The notes: generated by a model not told the origin, from the sequence alone. Shown: positions 47,397 to 59,100, numbered from the stretch's first letter. The stretch is DNA of 64,000 bases from Ashinkailepas kermadecensis (GCA_034440615.1 JAOTOM010003827.1:1-64000), one strand, 5' to 3'. Made by a program: numbers and translations.

Positions 47397-48799
47397 TACG
47401 TATTTACCTGCAGTGTGATAAGGGAGGAGGGGTTCTGAATACTCAGACATCATGCAAAAATAGCTCCACTGCTGCTTCTGTATGGCTGGATCAGTAATCT
47501 TGGTGTGTTTGCTGAACACAAACATGAAAAGCTTTCCATATTGAACCAGTTCATTTTAATGAAAATCCTCTAATCACTCGCAATGAGCAACCTTAAAATG
47601 GATAATTATTTTGTGGTGGTGTGCCGTATTCCGAATACAAAAATGTGGTTGTGCAGGATTACTTCACTGAAGCTGTTGTACATTTTATTAGTAGCCACTA
47701 AAAAATACTGATGTAATGGCAAAACATATTGTAGGTTGCTTCCTTGTGGTTTTTCTCAAGCAGACTTCTGTTGTAACCCTAAATATGGTGCCCATGGACT
47801 TTGCTGGTTCCATACACAAATAATTAGTTGACTATGCACTTTGACTTTCGTATTGTGGTAGAGAAAGGTCCATCATTTATGAATACCACTGTCTTTTTGT
47901 TATGTATGTGCTGAAGGTGACCAAGGAGATGTCAAAAAGTATGATTCAGGAAACAGAACATGTTCAGATACTCTTGATTCCCCTACCTAGCTAGGTCCTA
48001 CAGACCTACCTACAAAGGTAGGTGCTACCAACCTACTTGAAAACTTCCAGTGCATGTGAATGTGAAGGAATGACGGAAAGGAAGGAATTGACATGTCACC
48101 GTTTGAAGTGTTGCCGGAGGGTTGACCACGGGCTATCGCCTGATACCAAATTCGGGCAGTTTCGGAAGAAAACGAAGAAATGCGAGGCGGCCGGAGAAAC
48201 CGTGTTGCGTTGGATTGGACTTTGACCGCCAAGGTGGTCATGTGAGACCTATGTAGTTATTTCCAGCGTATTCAGTGCAGGCAGAAGCATTCATGGCCAT
48301 TGTTTCGAACGAACATAAACCCGTCTCTGAACGCGAATATAAATATGTATCTGGCTAACTCGTCGCTGAATATGAATACGAATATGACGCTAACTTGACG
48401 TCAGTTTAGGGCTGCCTAAGACGCCCCTGCATGGCCTTTAAGATACCCATGGACATCCAGAATCACGTTTGCTCAAGACACGTATATCGATATATGCTCA
48501 GGGGAAGGCAGCCAAAGACGTACAAGGCCTTGCTATCGCAGGACCTTTTAATACGAACATGATTATGCGATGATGCGAATTTGGTGCGATGCAAAGCACA
48601 ATTCTCCACTCAAGAGAAAACAAAAGACGGTCATGGTTCATGTTCTTCAAGAATGGTCTGTAAGCAAATATTTATAACGCTTGCAGATTTACCACTCAAA
48701 GGTTTTATGACGACAGATGGTACGTGAAGCCTGTTGATAGTCAGGCAACTATATGGTGGTGTTGGCTACATTGGCTTATGGAATGTTTGGTGATTCTTT

Positions 48800-48800
<1 letters not shown>
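47397..48800. other. No recognisable gene
   Basis: Apart from the 48070-48245 satellite relative, no repeat family or coding exon was recognised. CTACCTAGCTAGGTCCTACAG and repeated CTACCTACA words near 47980-48030 form a weak palindromic patch. Confidence 0.45.

Positions 48801-48842
<42 letters not shown>
48801..48842. repeat. (TA)n microsatellite
   Basis: About 42 bp of TA dinucleotides. Confidence 0.96.
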
Positions 48843-48846
<4 letters not shown>

Positions 48847-49109
48847 CACTAAATACATGATGAAGTATAATTTTGCGGCGATCATACACGGATATTTTTA
48901 TAGCTGGGGCTTGGGGGAGGGGACAAGAAAGAAATTGAGGGGGACAAATCGCCACTTTTCAAAAATTGGGGGACATGCCCGCCTGTCAGCCCCCAGAGTT
49001 TACACCCTTGCCTGTCTGTGGTATTTTATTTGTTACCTGATACATTTCGGCACTTATCAAACGGGGTAATTATGAGCCGGCAGCTTATGAATGCCTCCCG
49101 TTCGGTAAG

Positions 49110-49285
49110 TATGTGGCGGCGCAGACTCGTGACAACTGGTCCGGTAAATGTTTAGCGGCGCAAACTCGTGACAACTGGTCCGGTCGAGATGTGGCGGTGC
49201 AAACTCGTGACAACTGGTCCGGTCGAGATGTAGCGGCGCAAACTCGTGACAACTGGTCCGGTCGAGATGTAGCGGTGCAGAGCAT
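49110..49285. repeat. Minisatellite, ~4.5 copies of 39 bp
   Basis: The unit GTGGCGGCGCAGACTCGTGA continues CAACTGGTCCGGTCGAGAT. It is frame-preserving, so both strands show short repetitive frames. Not a gene. Confidence 0.93.
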
Positions 49286-49576
49286 GACGGCCGCGATCAC
49301 CACTTTTACTCTAGTCTGTCTTGAAACCGTAACCGTCTCTAGGTACCGAAGGCGCGCAGTGTTTGGATGAGAATGCTTATGCCGATAGCGGCCATGTCAC
49401 CGCCCTCAAGATTGAGCAGCTGCATTTCGGCTTGGCTCTCCAATTGGCAATCTCTCCGATCATCAACCAAGGACGTTCCAAATCCGGGTGGATCGCAGAC
49501 AGCGAACAGAACTTGACGTGTTACGTCTGTGAAGCACTGTCCAGGCTGGGATTAGGAGAAAGAACCAGGCAAGTGT

Positions 49577-49715
49577 GTTGATTTCTGAAAAATATGTTGG
49601 GGGCAAAAACATGAAGGCAATGGCCAGCCCCAAATGATTGGGGAGGGGGGGGGGGGGAGCACACTCCATAGGATCCCATGTCAAAGGTTGAAATTATGGG
49701 GGGGGGGGGAAGCTA
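49577..49715. repeat. Dispersed repeat shared with 9417-9540
   Basis: Second copy of the family described at 9417, here carrying long G homopolymers at 49642-49657 and 49698-49709. Confidence 0.65.
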
Positions 49716-50770
49716 ACATTCAGGGAACATTTGCCCCCCTCAAAGGTATTTCAAACAACACCCTTTGAACCAGGTACAGAACCAAATCCAACATGTTGTA
49801 TCCAGGATCCACTTTCAGGACCAGGCTCGGGACCAGCCCAGAGCCAAATCCGAGAACGACAGCACCAATAGACGTGGCGATGGGTCAATTCCACAGGTGG
49901 AGAAGTTCGAAAATGTGCTTATGTCTATACGTGCATAGTATTATTACGAAATACCAATGTAACCTGCATCGTATTTTTTCTATAGTTAAACATGGATTTC
50001 ATGTTTCATCGTTGTATGAATATAATATATATAATATATTGCCTTTATGGCAAGATATGTATACTCAACCAACCAGGATTAGGACGGGAATGTGTTTCAC
50101 CATTGGGGGGGGGGGGGAGTACTATTGTGTGTGGGAGTGAGGAAGCTGTGGCTCGCTGCCGTTGGAAGTGTGTGGTGAGGGGTTGTTGATACTGGCTTTT
50201 AATAGCCTTGCGCGTAATATTCCGGTAGCCATTTAAAGACCTGGGTGTTTGCTGTGATCATTAATCCAGGGGAGCAGGTGGGCATTGGTTCCTAGCGGAG
50301 GAATCCCAAAATAGGCATAGATGAGGAAAAATTCGAGAAAAGACTATCCCTCATGCTAATTAAACAATCCCGTGTATGTGCGACATCTTTCAAGGAATGA
50401 AAGAGATTCGGTATGTCAATGAAGCGTAGCAAGATGATTTTTTTCGTGACAAACTTGAAATATACTAATGATGGGTGATATACAACACATTCCGATGGGT
50501 GACGATCTTCCACATGGTATCTTATTGCCATGCTGTATGGTTAGGGCAGTGACGGTTGTTTGCTTGGAGTTAAGTCATGTTGGATATCGGGATGGGTTCC
50601 AGACAGATACCGGGGACGTTGTATGTACGTTTAGAGGGCACGGTCTCTAATGGCAGATACAGGAAGGACATTGGGGTCACCCCCATGGAAAGGTGGTGCC
50701 CCTCTTACCGAAAAGGCGCCCTTCTGGGCAGACTAGGGTGAAATCCGCCTCAATCAACGAATATGTCAGC

Positions 50771-52280
50771 CAGTGGCGCGTTCTAGGGCTCTAGCCAACT
50801 TTTGTTAGGGGCCCGGTACAATTTTTGAGACCCCGGTTCTTTTCTTTTAGAGTTTTGTTGCTTTTTTGATGCACGGACGACATTTTTGAGGTACGACATG
50901 TTTCCGAAGACAGCGATGTTCATTTAGTGCCCAGTCTTTTTATTCATTTCTTAGGACCATGTCGCCTTTGGAGGACCCAGACGGTTTTTGGGGCCCCCAT
51001 GCGGTGTCATGATACGGTGTGCTTAGAGGGCTTCCGTTCTGTGCGTTTTTTTTTAGAGCTCCCGGTGTGTTTGTTTAGAGATGTAATGCATCTGTTATGG
51101 CCCCGTCGCCTTTTGCGGGACGCGGCACGCTTTAGAGGGCCCGGTGCATTTGCAGTCTCCCGCTGTGCTCTTAGGGTCCTGCTGTGCTAATTTGGGGCTC
51201 CTGACGCACATTTGTGGAATCCCATCACGATTTTGGGGGCTCCGGTATAGTTTCTCGAGGTTTCAGCGCGACCTTTCGGGCCCAGGTGCATAATTCCCTG
51301 GGTGGGGGTCCCGTCGCCAGTTTTCTGGGCTCCACGGAATTTGTTGTGACTTCTGAAGTCCGCGACCCGGCCTGATATTTCGGGTCTCCAGTGCCATATT
51401 TTGGTGTCCTACCTCGATTTTTCGTGCTCCGTTACGTTTTTGCGGGACGATATATTTTTGTAAGCATCGTGTAGTATGCTTGGGTCTCCGGAACGATTTC
51501 CCTCGCTCGGAAATTAATTTTTCGGGCTCTCTCTCTCTATCTCAAAGGGCTCCGGCTTGATTTTTTCACGTCCCGATGCGATGTGTTGGGGCGAAGCTCG
51601 CAAATTCGACGCAAATTTTTCGACGCAATTTTTTGGAGCACCGAGGGGAATTTTTGATGCCTGGCCCAGAATTTGTGAGACTACCGACAGGAATTTTGGG
51701 CCCCAAGCGCGATATTTTGGTTGCACGGCGCCAGTCCACAGGACGCGTTGTAATTAGCTGGCCCCAGCGCGATGCGAGGGTCAGCGATGCGATTTTTTTG
51801 GGTGTAAGTGCGAACTTTTTGGGACCCCGTCGTCATTTGTTGGGATCCCTGGCGCATGTTTTACTGGCCTCGACACATTTTTTGGGCCGACACGTTATTG
51901 CGGCTTGCGCGACTTTTTGAGCCCCCAAAGTGATTTTTTTAGGAGCCCCGGTGCGATTTTCTTCGAGGGCTCCAGCGTCATTTTCAGGGGCTCCTCCGCG
52001 ACTTATTGGGGCCTCAATGTGATCTTTATGGGCCCGGTCGATTTTTTAGAACCCCAAGCGTCATTTTCATGGATCCCTGCGCGACTTTTTTGGGCACCTA
52101 ATGTTGATTTTTTAGGACCCTGCAGGGCTCCTAAAAATCACACTGTTGCGATTTTTGGGAGCCCCAGCGGAATTTTTAGGGAGCCTGGCGAAATTTGTCC
52201 GAACCCTGTCGCGATTCTTGGGGGTCCCAGAACCTCTCGGGGGAACGCCCAATGCCCCCTCTCCCTTTGGTACGCCACTG
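50771..52280 (+). mobile_element. CAGTGGCG-ended element with degenerate ~30-bp repeats, complete ends
   Basis: Starts CAGTGGCGCGTTCTAGGG at 50771 and ends CCCTTTGGTACGCCACTG at 52280. The reverse complement of that end, CAGTGGCGTACCAAAGGG, matches the end at 17596 (CAGTGGCGTACCAAAC). The 1.5-kb interior is a diverged array of units such as GGGCCCCAAGCGCGATATTTT. No coding capacity and no clear target duplication (flanks ATGTCAGC and CATACTGC). Confidence 0.7.
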
Positions 52281-53563
52281 CATACTGCATCTTACAAGTC
52301 ACCCACTCTGTTCCATAGTACAGCACAATACTGCTTGAAGGTATGCTATGATATCTGGTGCGTTCCACAACAGATCGGCGAAATATTTTCATATTTTACA
52401 CCCAATTATGGCATATTTAAAAAACTTCTCAACATGTACAGATAGCCAGCAGGCAACGAGATGTAGGAGAGACCGGGTCTAGTTGATACAATTTTGGCGA
52501 AACTCAAAATAACTCATCACTTTGGAAGGATAGCGAGGAGGTAGCCATACCTATGTAAAGCCTAAACGTTCTAGTATCATCCCCAATAATTTTTTTCCCG
52601 CGGTCTCTGGGCTTTCCACCAGAGAGCAAAACATCGCGCAACTACCGGTTCATTAGCCTACCATGATATAGAGGTATGTTGTTACTGACAATGGGGTAAG
52701 TTGATTAAACGTAAGTTGAATAAAATATATTACTTATATTACATATACATAATATATACTCGGTACATGGTCTCTCATGGCAAATTCACGTGTCAAAACA
52801 TATTTATTAACTTTAGCTTTTCTTCTTATATGTTGGTTTCCCAAAACTCATCTTATGGCTGCGTCCCTGCACCATTGGCACGTACTCATCATTGCCGTAT
52901 CGTGATGCTGGATATAATTTGGGGCCGCTGGTAGCCACAGGGCTTCGTACGGCTTGAGTGAGAGCTAGTGAGACCTTGGCTGATATGCAAATACCTTGAC
53001 TCAAAGAGCTACTTGCTGACTGCTGCATTTTACTGGACTTTAGCAACTGACCATGGGAGGCAGCGGGACACTGGGCTTGCGTACCCGGCTGCCCGACCAA
53101 AACTCAAAATGGCTCCCTTATCAGGGCAGACTGACAGTCCGACTGACTGACAGTCCGACGCCGGTGACAGATCGTGCGCGACCCCCGCTGTCAGCGGCGG
53201 CGAGCCGCAGTTCTCAGTAGCGGGCGCCGAGTTTCCTCCTCCACCGGGCACCCTGCCATCGCCGGACAGACAGTCCGGCTGACAAAGCAGTCAGCTGACA
53301 GACGCTGTGTTACAGAACAAAGGTCAGTTAGTCATAGTAGTGAGCCAGAGTAAGGCTAGACGGACTTTCACCTACACTGTCAGCGCGGTCGGATGGTGTC
53401 GTCCGGAGGCTCGGTCTGAGACAGGGTCTTGGCAGGTCAGAGCACATATGCATACATGTACAGCAATAAGTTGGCTGCCTGTTGTGTTAAGAAAGCTATA
53501 GCCAGATTTAAATTCACTGCAAAGCACTCTGATGCATCACCATCAGGGTGCTATCGTCCACAG
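52281..53563. other. End of proposed intron 1; no gene
   Basis: AT-rich at 52690-52760, then GC-richer from 53050, with repeated GACAGTCCGACTGACTGACAG words at 53130-53160 and 53265-53300. No exon recognised. Confidence 0.45.
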
Positions 53564-53836
53564 ACGGTGCTGGTGCTGGCCTCTGAGCTGGTGAGGTCGG
53601 GCACCACATATCGGGTGTTCTCTTCCACAGACGGTGCCTGGTACTGGCCTCTGAGCTGGTGAGGTCGGGCACCACATATCGGGTGTTCTCCTCCACAGAC
53701 GGTGCTGGTGCTGGCCTCTGAGCTGGTGAGGTCGGGCACCACATATCGGGTGTTCTCTTCCACAGACGGTGGCTGGTGCTGGCCTCTGAGCTGGTGCGGC
53801 GGAGCGTCACTTACCGGGTGCTACCCTCGTCCGCAG
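53564..53836 (+). repeat. Minisatellite of exon 2 acceptor: 4 decoy units of 67-71 bp
   Basis: Units start at 53564, 53631, 53699 and 53766; the real exon 2 starts at 53837 as the fifth. Each unit has the form TCTTCCACAG|ACGGTG..CTGGTGCTGGCCTC, that is, a pyrimidine tract, CAG acceptor and a copy of the first ~55 coding bases of exon 2. Units 2 and 4 keep the exon reading frame open (RCLVLASELVRSGTTYRVFS and RWLVLASELVRRSVTYRVLP). Units 1 and 3 lack one base. The array therefore duplicates a splice site plus the start of the MG1 domain. Confidence 0.93.
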
Positions 53837-54044
53837 ACGGTACCTGGTGCTGGCCTCCAAGCTGGTGCGGCCGGGCACTATTTTCCGCGTGCTGGCCGTG
53901 CTGCTGGGCCTGTCCAGCACGGTGACGTCCGACAGCCTCCAGTACCCGCTGGACGTGCGAGCCTCCGTGTCCAGAGACGGCGTCGAGGTGGCGTCCGCCA
54001 AGAAGACAATGACCCGCGGCGACATACAGATGATGATGATGCAG
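53837..54044 (+). CDS. TEP/alpha-2-macroglobulin-family protein, exon 2 (MG1 domain)
   Basis: After the acceptor GTCCGCAG, one base completes the exon 1 codon, then 69 codons follow: RYLVLASKLVRPGTIFRVLA, then VLLGL and a stretch ending TMTRGDIQMMMMQ before the donor CAG|GTAATG. The YLVLASK.LRPGT.FRV pattern is the opening of the first macroglobulin domain of thioester proteins (TEP, CD109, A2M). DVRASVSRDGVEVASA forms the later strands. These secreted proteins trap proteases or opsonise microbes. MG1 is part of the ring-shaped scaffold. It ends in phase 0 and exon 3 starts in phase 0. The coding start is the fifth copy of a local minisatellite. Confidence 0.85.
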
Positions 54045-54363
54045 GTAATGGGCCCGGTATTGGCGCGTCACGCCTGGTGCTGGCACGGTCCAGTTTTCGG
54101 CCCTGCTGAATGTGATCGGACGCTAAACATTTACCGGTTTAGTTACAATTTTCATCCGAAGTGTGGCATCCTGCATTTTCCGTCATGTATAACAACCCGA
54201 CTCAATTCACGCCAGACTGAAATATGCAGGTTTTCAGCATTCAACCCGTGACTTGCCATTGAAATGATCTGGCGTTGAATGCCGGCAACGTTGGACGTAA
54301 CAGTCAAATGCGCTGCAAAAGAGCCCAATGCTGATCTAAGAGAGCGGCTGTTTGGCTCGGCAG

Positions 54364-54532
54364 ATCCCGGGCACCTCCACCCCGGGCCAGTACCGGCTGA
54401 GGGTGGAGGGCGACCACCAGGGATCCGTCGGCGGCAGCGTCTTCCTCAACGAGACGCATCTCCAGTTCGCCCAGCGCTTCCTCACCGTGCTCATCCAGAC
54501 CAACCGACCCATCTACAACTTCGGACAGCGGA
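54364..54532 (+). CDS. TEP/alpha-2-macroglobulin-family protein, exon 3 (MG1 end, MG2 start)
   Basis: The acceptor CAG at 54361-54363 is followed in phase 0 by IPGTSTPGQYRLRVEGDHQG, then a segment with GGSVFLNETHLQFAQ, and RFLTVLIQTNRPIYNFGQR, up to the donor A|GTAAGT at 54533 (phase 1). This is the most diagnostic stretch of the family: the P.G...G.Y.L.VEG strand closing MG1, and the F.SVFIQTDKPIYKPGQ-type opening of MG2 (here LTVLIQTNRPIYNFGQ). NET is a potential N-glycosylation site. The match to TEP/CD109/A2M is clear; which subfamily cannot be said without the bait and thioester regions, which lie beyond the window. Confidence 0.92.
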
Positions 54533-54539
54533 GTAAGTG

Positions 54540-54785
54540 TACAACCAACAGCAGATAAAGATGGAGAAAGATAGAGGGGCGACAGATGGAGAGAGAGGAA
54601 AGAGGAAAGTAGAGACAGAGACAGAGAGATAAAGAGTTAGAGATAGAAATAGAGAGATAGAGATAGAAAAAGAGAGATACATCAAAGTAAGAATGAAGGT
54701 AGGGGGATGGGTGAGGGAGAAAGAGGGAGGCAGAGTAAGATAAAAAAGGAAGAGCGAAAGAAAGAGAAGAGGCGTCGAAAACGAA
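54540..54785. repeat. GA/AGATAG-rich low-complexity tract
   Basis: Imperfect GAGAGATAGAGATAG and GGGAGGCAGAG words just after the exon 3 donor. Intronic simple sequence. Confidence 0.92.
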
Positions 54786-55049
54786 TATAACTGAATTGAT
54801 GTGCGGTCCTACGTTCAGGTTCATCGGATACGCGTTGACTGAGATTGTTACCCGTTGCTTCCTCAGCACACTCGCCTTGCGACTTGTGCAAAGCTAGCCA
54901 CGTTATAAACCGGCGATCATGACTCAATGTGAGATGAAGATTTTGTCTGCATGCATTCTAGATAGGAAGGTTCATGAAAAGCGCTTCAGACCTATAGATG
55001 TTCCGACTGGGATTGTCGGAATTTCCAGAAGGTCCAACGGACTATTCAG

Positions 55050-55265
55050 CAGTGGCAGATCCAGGGGTGGGGGAAACTGGGCACATATGGCCCCCTGATA
55101 AAGATGTGGCGCTCCCACAAGACGCTTGAGTTCATCCCTCATCCCGTCCGACGAGTTTTTTTTAGCCGATGGCGCCCCTCAGAGTAAAAAATACGCCCCC
55201 ATACGGAAATCTTCTAGAGCAAGTGCCCTCAACCAAAATTCCTGAGCCCGTCCATGCTGTCGTGA
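55050..55265. mobile_element. Fragment related to the 45226 hAT-like element
   Basis: Starts CAGTGGCAGATCCAGGGGTG and has GCCGATGGCGCCCCTCAGAG and AAGCAAGTGCC-like words in the order found at 45226. The right end is not clear and no target duplication is seen. Confidence 0.5.
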
Positions 55266-56325
55266 TGCCACTTTTCAGCTATTGGTATGTGGCATATTAT
55301 TCACGTGGTAGTTCTTTGCACATAGGTACCAAGAGTCCCGAAGTTTGCACGTGGGCACTTGGGAAATTTGTAGTATTAGAAGCTATTCGAGGGGCACACG
55401 ATGCTCATTTGTAGTTGTTGCTGCTGCAGGCACGGATCGTCTGCGTGTCCACGTTGTAGGGGCCTAGGTTCAGCCGTGCTCACCACATGACGTTGAGGTC
55501 AGGCAGGGACACTTGCATGGGTGGTGGTGGCGCGAGTTTCGTGTCAACATCAGAGGAATTGCTGAGCTGGACGCAGCCGGCATTGGGGACCACTGATGCA
55601 GCAATAACCGGACTGCGGGCTGCCGCCAGTCGTCTGAGGAGTATCGTTTTCAGCAGTCGTGTCTCGCCTGGGCAGTGCATGGTATGCGCTGCGTCGCAAG
55701 CCGAGTGCGAGACGACCGACAGACTGCTGGGTCGCGGAATGCTGGCTCTCGCACAACCTTCCTCTGAGGCTGTGCCATGCCTTGCTGTGCGAGTTCTTGC
55801 CTTCAGGCGCACCACTAGCATTTTCACAGGGACTGCGAGGGCGTATTCATCACGCGGTTGGCTTGTGTACTGCGCAGATGTTGCTTGTCATTGGTCAATG
55901 AACGGTATGGGCGGCTATCGATCGGTTCCGTGCCACAAGGTCCCGAAAACGACCCGGGAGGGTTTGCAAAGTCGCGCTTGGGCGACGGAAAGTGCAAACA
56001 GAAGACTATGGTGCACACGATATTGGTTGGTAACTGCCATGGTTTCTAGCGTGCGATCAGCCCGCATATAGCAGCTGAAGACTGGGGTGCGATGATGTGC
56101 TCCTTTGTTCGTCCACTACCACATCGTTAGTACCGATTGGGCTCTGTCTAGTTCTACCATAATGAGAAAGGCAGCTGTAACGCCAGCCGCCCGGCCAGTC
56201 TGCAATGTCGTTGTGCCGCTTGGGCGGAGAGTGTGACTAACTCTGAGTATTGACTGGCAACTGTAAGTGGCACTGAGTGCTGACTGGCGGCTATCTGCCT
56301 ACAACCCAGGGGGCGGGGTGGAGCT
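55266..56325. other. Intron 3, unassigned part
   Basis: 55490-56070 is open over 194 codons on plus and partly on minus (55480-55827), with G+C-rich codons, but I recognise no family. It may be an old transposon fragment. No splice or domain evidence. Confidence 0.4.
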
Positions 56326-59029
56326 CATGACTGATGTCTGCCCACAGTCCAGTGCCGGGTGGTAGTGCTCAGGACTGATGTCTACCCACAGTCCAGTGCC
56401 GGGTGGTAGTGTTCAGGACTGATGTCTGCCCACAGTCCTGTTCCGGGTGGTGATGCTCATGACTGATGTCTGCCCACAGTCCAGTGCCGGGTGGTAGTGT
56501 TCAGGACTGATGTCTGCCCACAGTCCTGTTCCGGGTGGTGATGCTCATGACTGATGTCTGCCCACAGTCCAGTGCCGGGTGGTAGTGTTCAGGACTGATG
56601 TCTGCCCACAGTCCTGTTCCGGGTGGTGATGCTCAGGACTGATGTCTGCCCACAGTCCTGTTCCGGGTGGTAGTGCTCAGGGCTGATGTCTGCCCACAGT
56701 CCAGTTCCGGGTGGTGATGCTCAGGACTGATGTCTGCCCACAGTCCTGTTCCGGGTGGTGATGCTCAGGACTGATGTCTGCCCACAGTCCTGTTCCGGGT
56801 GGTGATGCTCAGGACTGATGTCTGCCCACAGTCCTGTTTCGGGTGGTGATGCTCAGGACTGATGTCTGCCCACAGTCCTGTTCCGGGCGGTGATGCTCAG
56901 GACTGATGTCTGCCCACAGTCCTATTCCGGGTGGTGATGCTCAGGACTGATGTCTGCCCACAGTCCTGTTCCGGGTGGTGATGCTCAGGACTGATGTCTG
57001 CCCACAGTCCTGTTCCGGGTGGTGATGCTCAGGACTGATGTCTGCCCACAGTCTGTTCCGGGTGGTGATGCTCAGGACTGATGTCTGCCCACAGTCCAGT
57101 GCCGGGTGGTAGTGCTCAGGACTGATGTCTGCCCACAGTCCTGTTCCGGGTGGTGATGCTCATGACTGATGTCTGCCCACAGTCCAGTGCCGGGTTGGTA
57201 GTGCTCAGGACTGATGTCTGCCCACAGTCCTGTTCCGGGTGGTGATGCTCAGGACTGATGTCTGCCCACAGTCCAGTTCCGGGTGGTGATGCTCAGGACT
57301 GATGTCTGCCCACAGTCCTGTTCCGGGTGGTGATGCTCATGACTGATGTCTGCCCACAGTCCAGTGCCGGGTTGGTAGTGCTCAGGACTGATGTCTGCCC
57401 ACAGTCCTGTTCCGGGTGGTGATGCTCAGGACTGATGTCTGCCCACAGTCCAGTTCCGGGTGGTGATGCTCAGGACTGATGTCTGCCCACAGTCCTGTTC
57501 CGGGTGGTGATGCTCAGGACTGATGTCTGCCCACAGTCCTGTTCCGGGTGGTGATGCTCAGGACTGATGTCTGCCCACAGTCCTGTTCCGGGTGGTGATG
57601 CTCAGGACTGATGTCTGCCCACAGTCCAGTGCCGGGTGGTAGTGCTCAGGACTGATGTCTGCCCACAGTCGTGTTCCGGGTGGTGATGCTCAGGACTGAT
57701 GTCTGCCCACAGTCCTGTTCCTGGTGGTAGTGCTCAGGACTGATGTCTGCCCACAGTCCTGTTCGGTGTAGTGTTCAGGACTGATGTCTGCCCACAGTCC
57801 AGTGCCGGGTGGTAGTGTTCAGGACTGATGTCTGCCCACAGTCCAGTGCCGGGTGGTGATGCTCAGGACTGATGTCTGCCCACAGTCCTGTTCCGGGTGG
57901 TGATGCTCAGGACTGATGTCTGCCCACAGTCCAGTGCCGGGTGGTGATGCTCAGGACTGATGTCTGCCCACAGTCCTGTTCCGGGTGGTAGTGTTCAGGA
58001 CTGATGTCTGCCCACAGTCCAGTGCCGGGTGGTAGTGTTCAGGACTGATGTCTGCCCACAGTCCTGTTCCGGGTGGTGATGCTCAGGACTGATGTCTACC
58101 CACAGTCCTGTTCCGGGTGGTGATGCTCAGGACTGATGTCTACCCACAGTCCAGTGCCGGGTGGTAGTGCTCAGGACTGATGTCTGCCCACAGTCCAGTG
58201 CCGGGTGGTAGTGTTCAGGACTGATGTCTGCCCACAGTCCTGTTCCGGGTGGTGATGCTCAGGACTGATGTCTACCCACAGTCCTGTTCCGGGTGGTGAT
58301 GCTCAGGACTGATGTCTACCCACAGTCCAGTGCCGGGTGTTAGTGCTCAGGACTGATGTCTGCCCACAGTCCAGTGCCGGGTGGTAGTGCTCAGGACTGA
58401 TGTCTGACCACAGTCCTGTTCCGGGTGGTGATGCTTAGGACTGATGTCTACCCACAGTCCTGTTCCGGGTGGTGATGCTCAGGACTGATGTCTACCCATA
58501 GTCCAGTGCCGGGTGGTAGTGCTCAGGGCTGATGTCTGCCCACAGTCCAGTGCCGGGTGGTAGTGCTCAGGACTGATGTCTGCCCACAGTCCTGTTCCGG
58601 GTGGTGATGCTCAGGACTGATGTCTGCCCACAGTCCAGTGCCGGGTGGTGATGCTCAGGACTGATGTCTGCCCACAGTCCTGTTCCGGGTGGTGATGCTC
58701 AGGACTGATGTCTGCCCACAGTCCAGTGCCGGGTGGTGATGCTCAGTACTGATGTCTGCCCACAGTCCTGTTCCGGGTGGTGATGCTCAGGACTGATGTC
58801 TGCCCACAGTCCTGTTCCGGGTGGTGATGCTCAGGACTGATGTCTGCCCACAGTCCTGTTCCGGGTGGTAGTGTTCAGGACTGATGTCTGCCCACAGTCC
58901 TGTTCCGGGTGGTGATGCTCAGGACTGATGTCTGCCCACAGTCCTGTTCCGGGTGGTAGTGCTCAGGACTGATGTCTGCCCACAGTCCAGTGCCGGGTGG
59001 TAGTGCTCAGGACTGATGTCTGCCCACAG
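56326..59029 (+). repeat. Minisatellite of exon 4 acceptor, ~61 copies of 44 bp
   Basis: The unit is GACTGATGTCTGCCCACAG|TCCTGTTCCGGGTGGTGATGCTCAG. The left half is the end of intron 3 (pyrimidine tract and CAG acceptor) and the right half the first bases of exon 4. Two main versions alternate: TCCTGTTCCGGGTGGTGATG (identical to exon 4) and TCCAGTGCCGGGTGGTAGTG. A rare GGGTTGG variant recurs at about 57190 and 57367, marking a 177-bp four-unit block duplicated as a whole. Splicing to any unit but the last reads into a stop in the following unit, since 44 is not a multiple of three. Confidence 0.96.
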
Positions 59030-59100
59030 TCCTGTTCCGGGTGGTGATGCTCAGGACCGACCTGAAGCCGTTCGATGACCCGATCGACGTGTATGTTCTG
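59030..59100 (+). CDS. TEP/alpha-2-macroglobulin-family protein, exon 4 (MG2)
   Basis: Starts after the last CCCACAG of the 44-bp array. Two bases complete the exon 3 codon (Ile), then LFRVVMLRTDLKPFDDPIDV and YVL follow up to a good donor CTG|GTGAGT at 59101 (phase 0). The spliced reading GQRILFRVVMLRTDLKPFDD is the expected continuation of MG2 in TEP/CD109 proteins (pattern GQ.V.FR.....D.KP....I.V.I). The exon is only 71 bp, of which the first ~30 bases are shared with about 61 upstream repeat units. The next exon was not found in the remaining 4.9 kb. Confidence 0.87.

Larger units (their letters stand above)
13236..53836 (+). other. Proposed intron 1 of the TEP-family gene
   Basis: About 40.6 kb between the GTGAGT donor at 13236 and the CAG acceptor ending at 53836. 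It is packed with transposon remnants and minisatellites (separate entries). No other exon with matching phase and family resemblance was found; 31226 is a weak candidate with the wrong phase for joining to exon 1. Confidence 0.5.

Noticed and set aside
55487..56071. 194-residue plus-strand ORF in intron 3
   Set aside because: No domain, no splice support and partly open on the opposite strand; composition alone is not enough.
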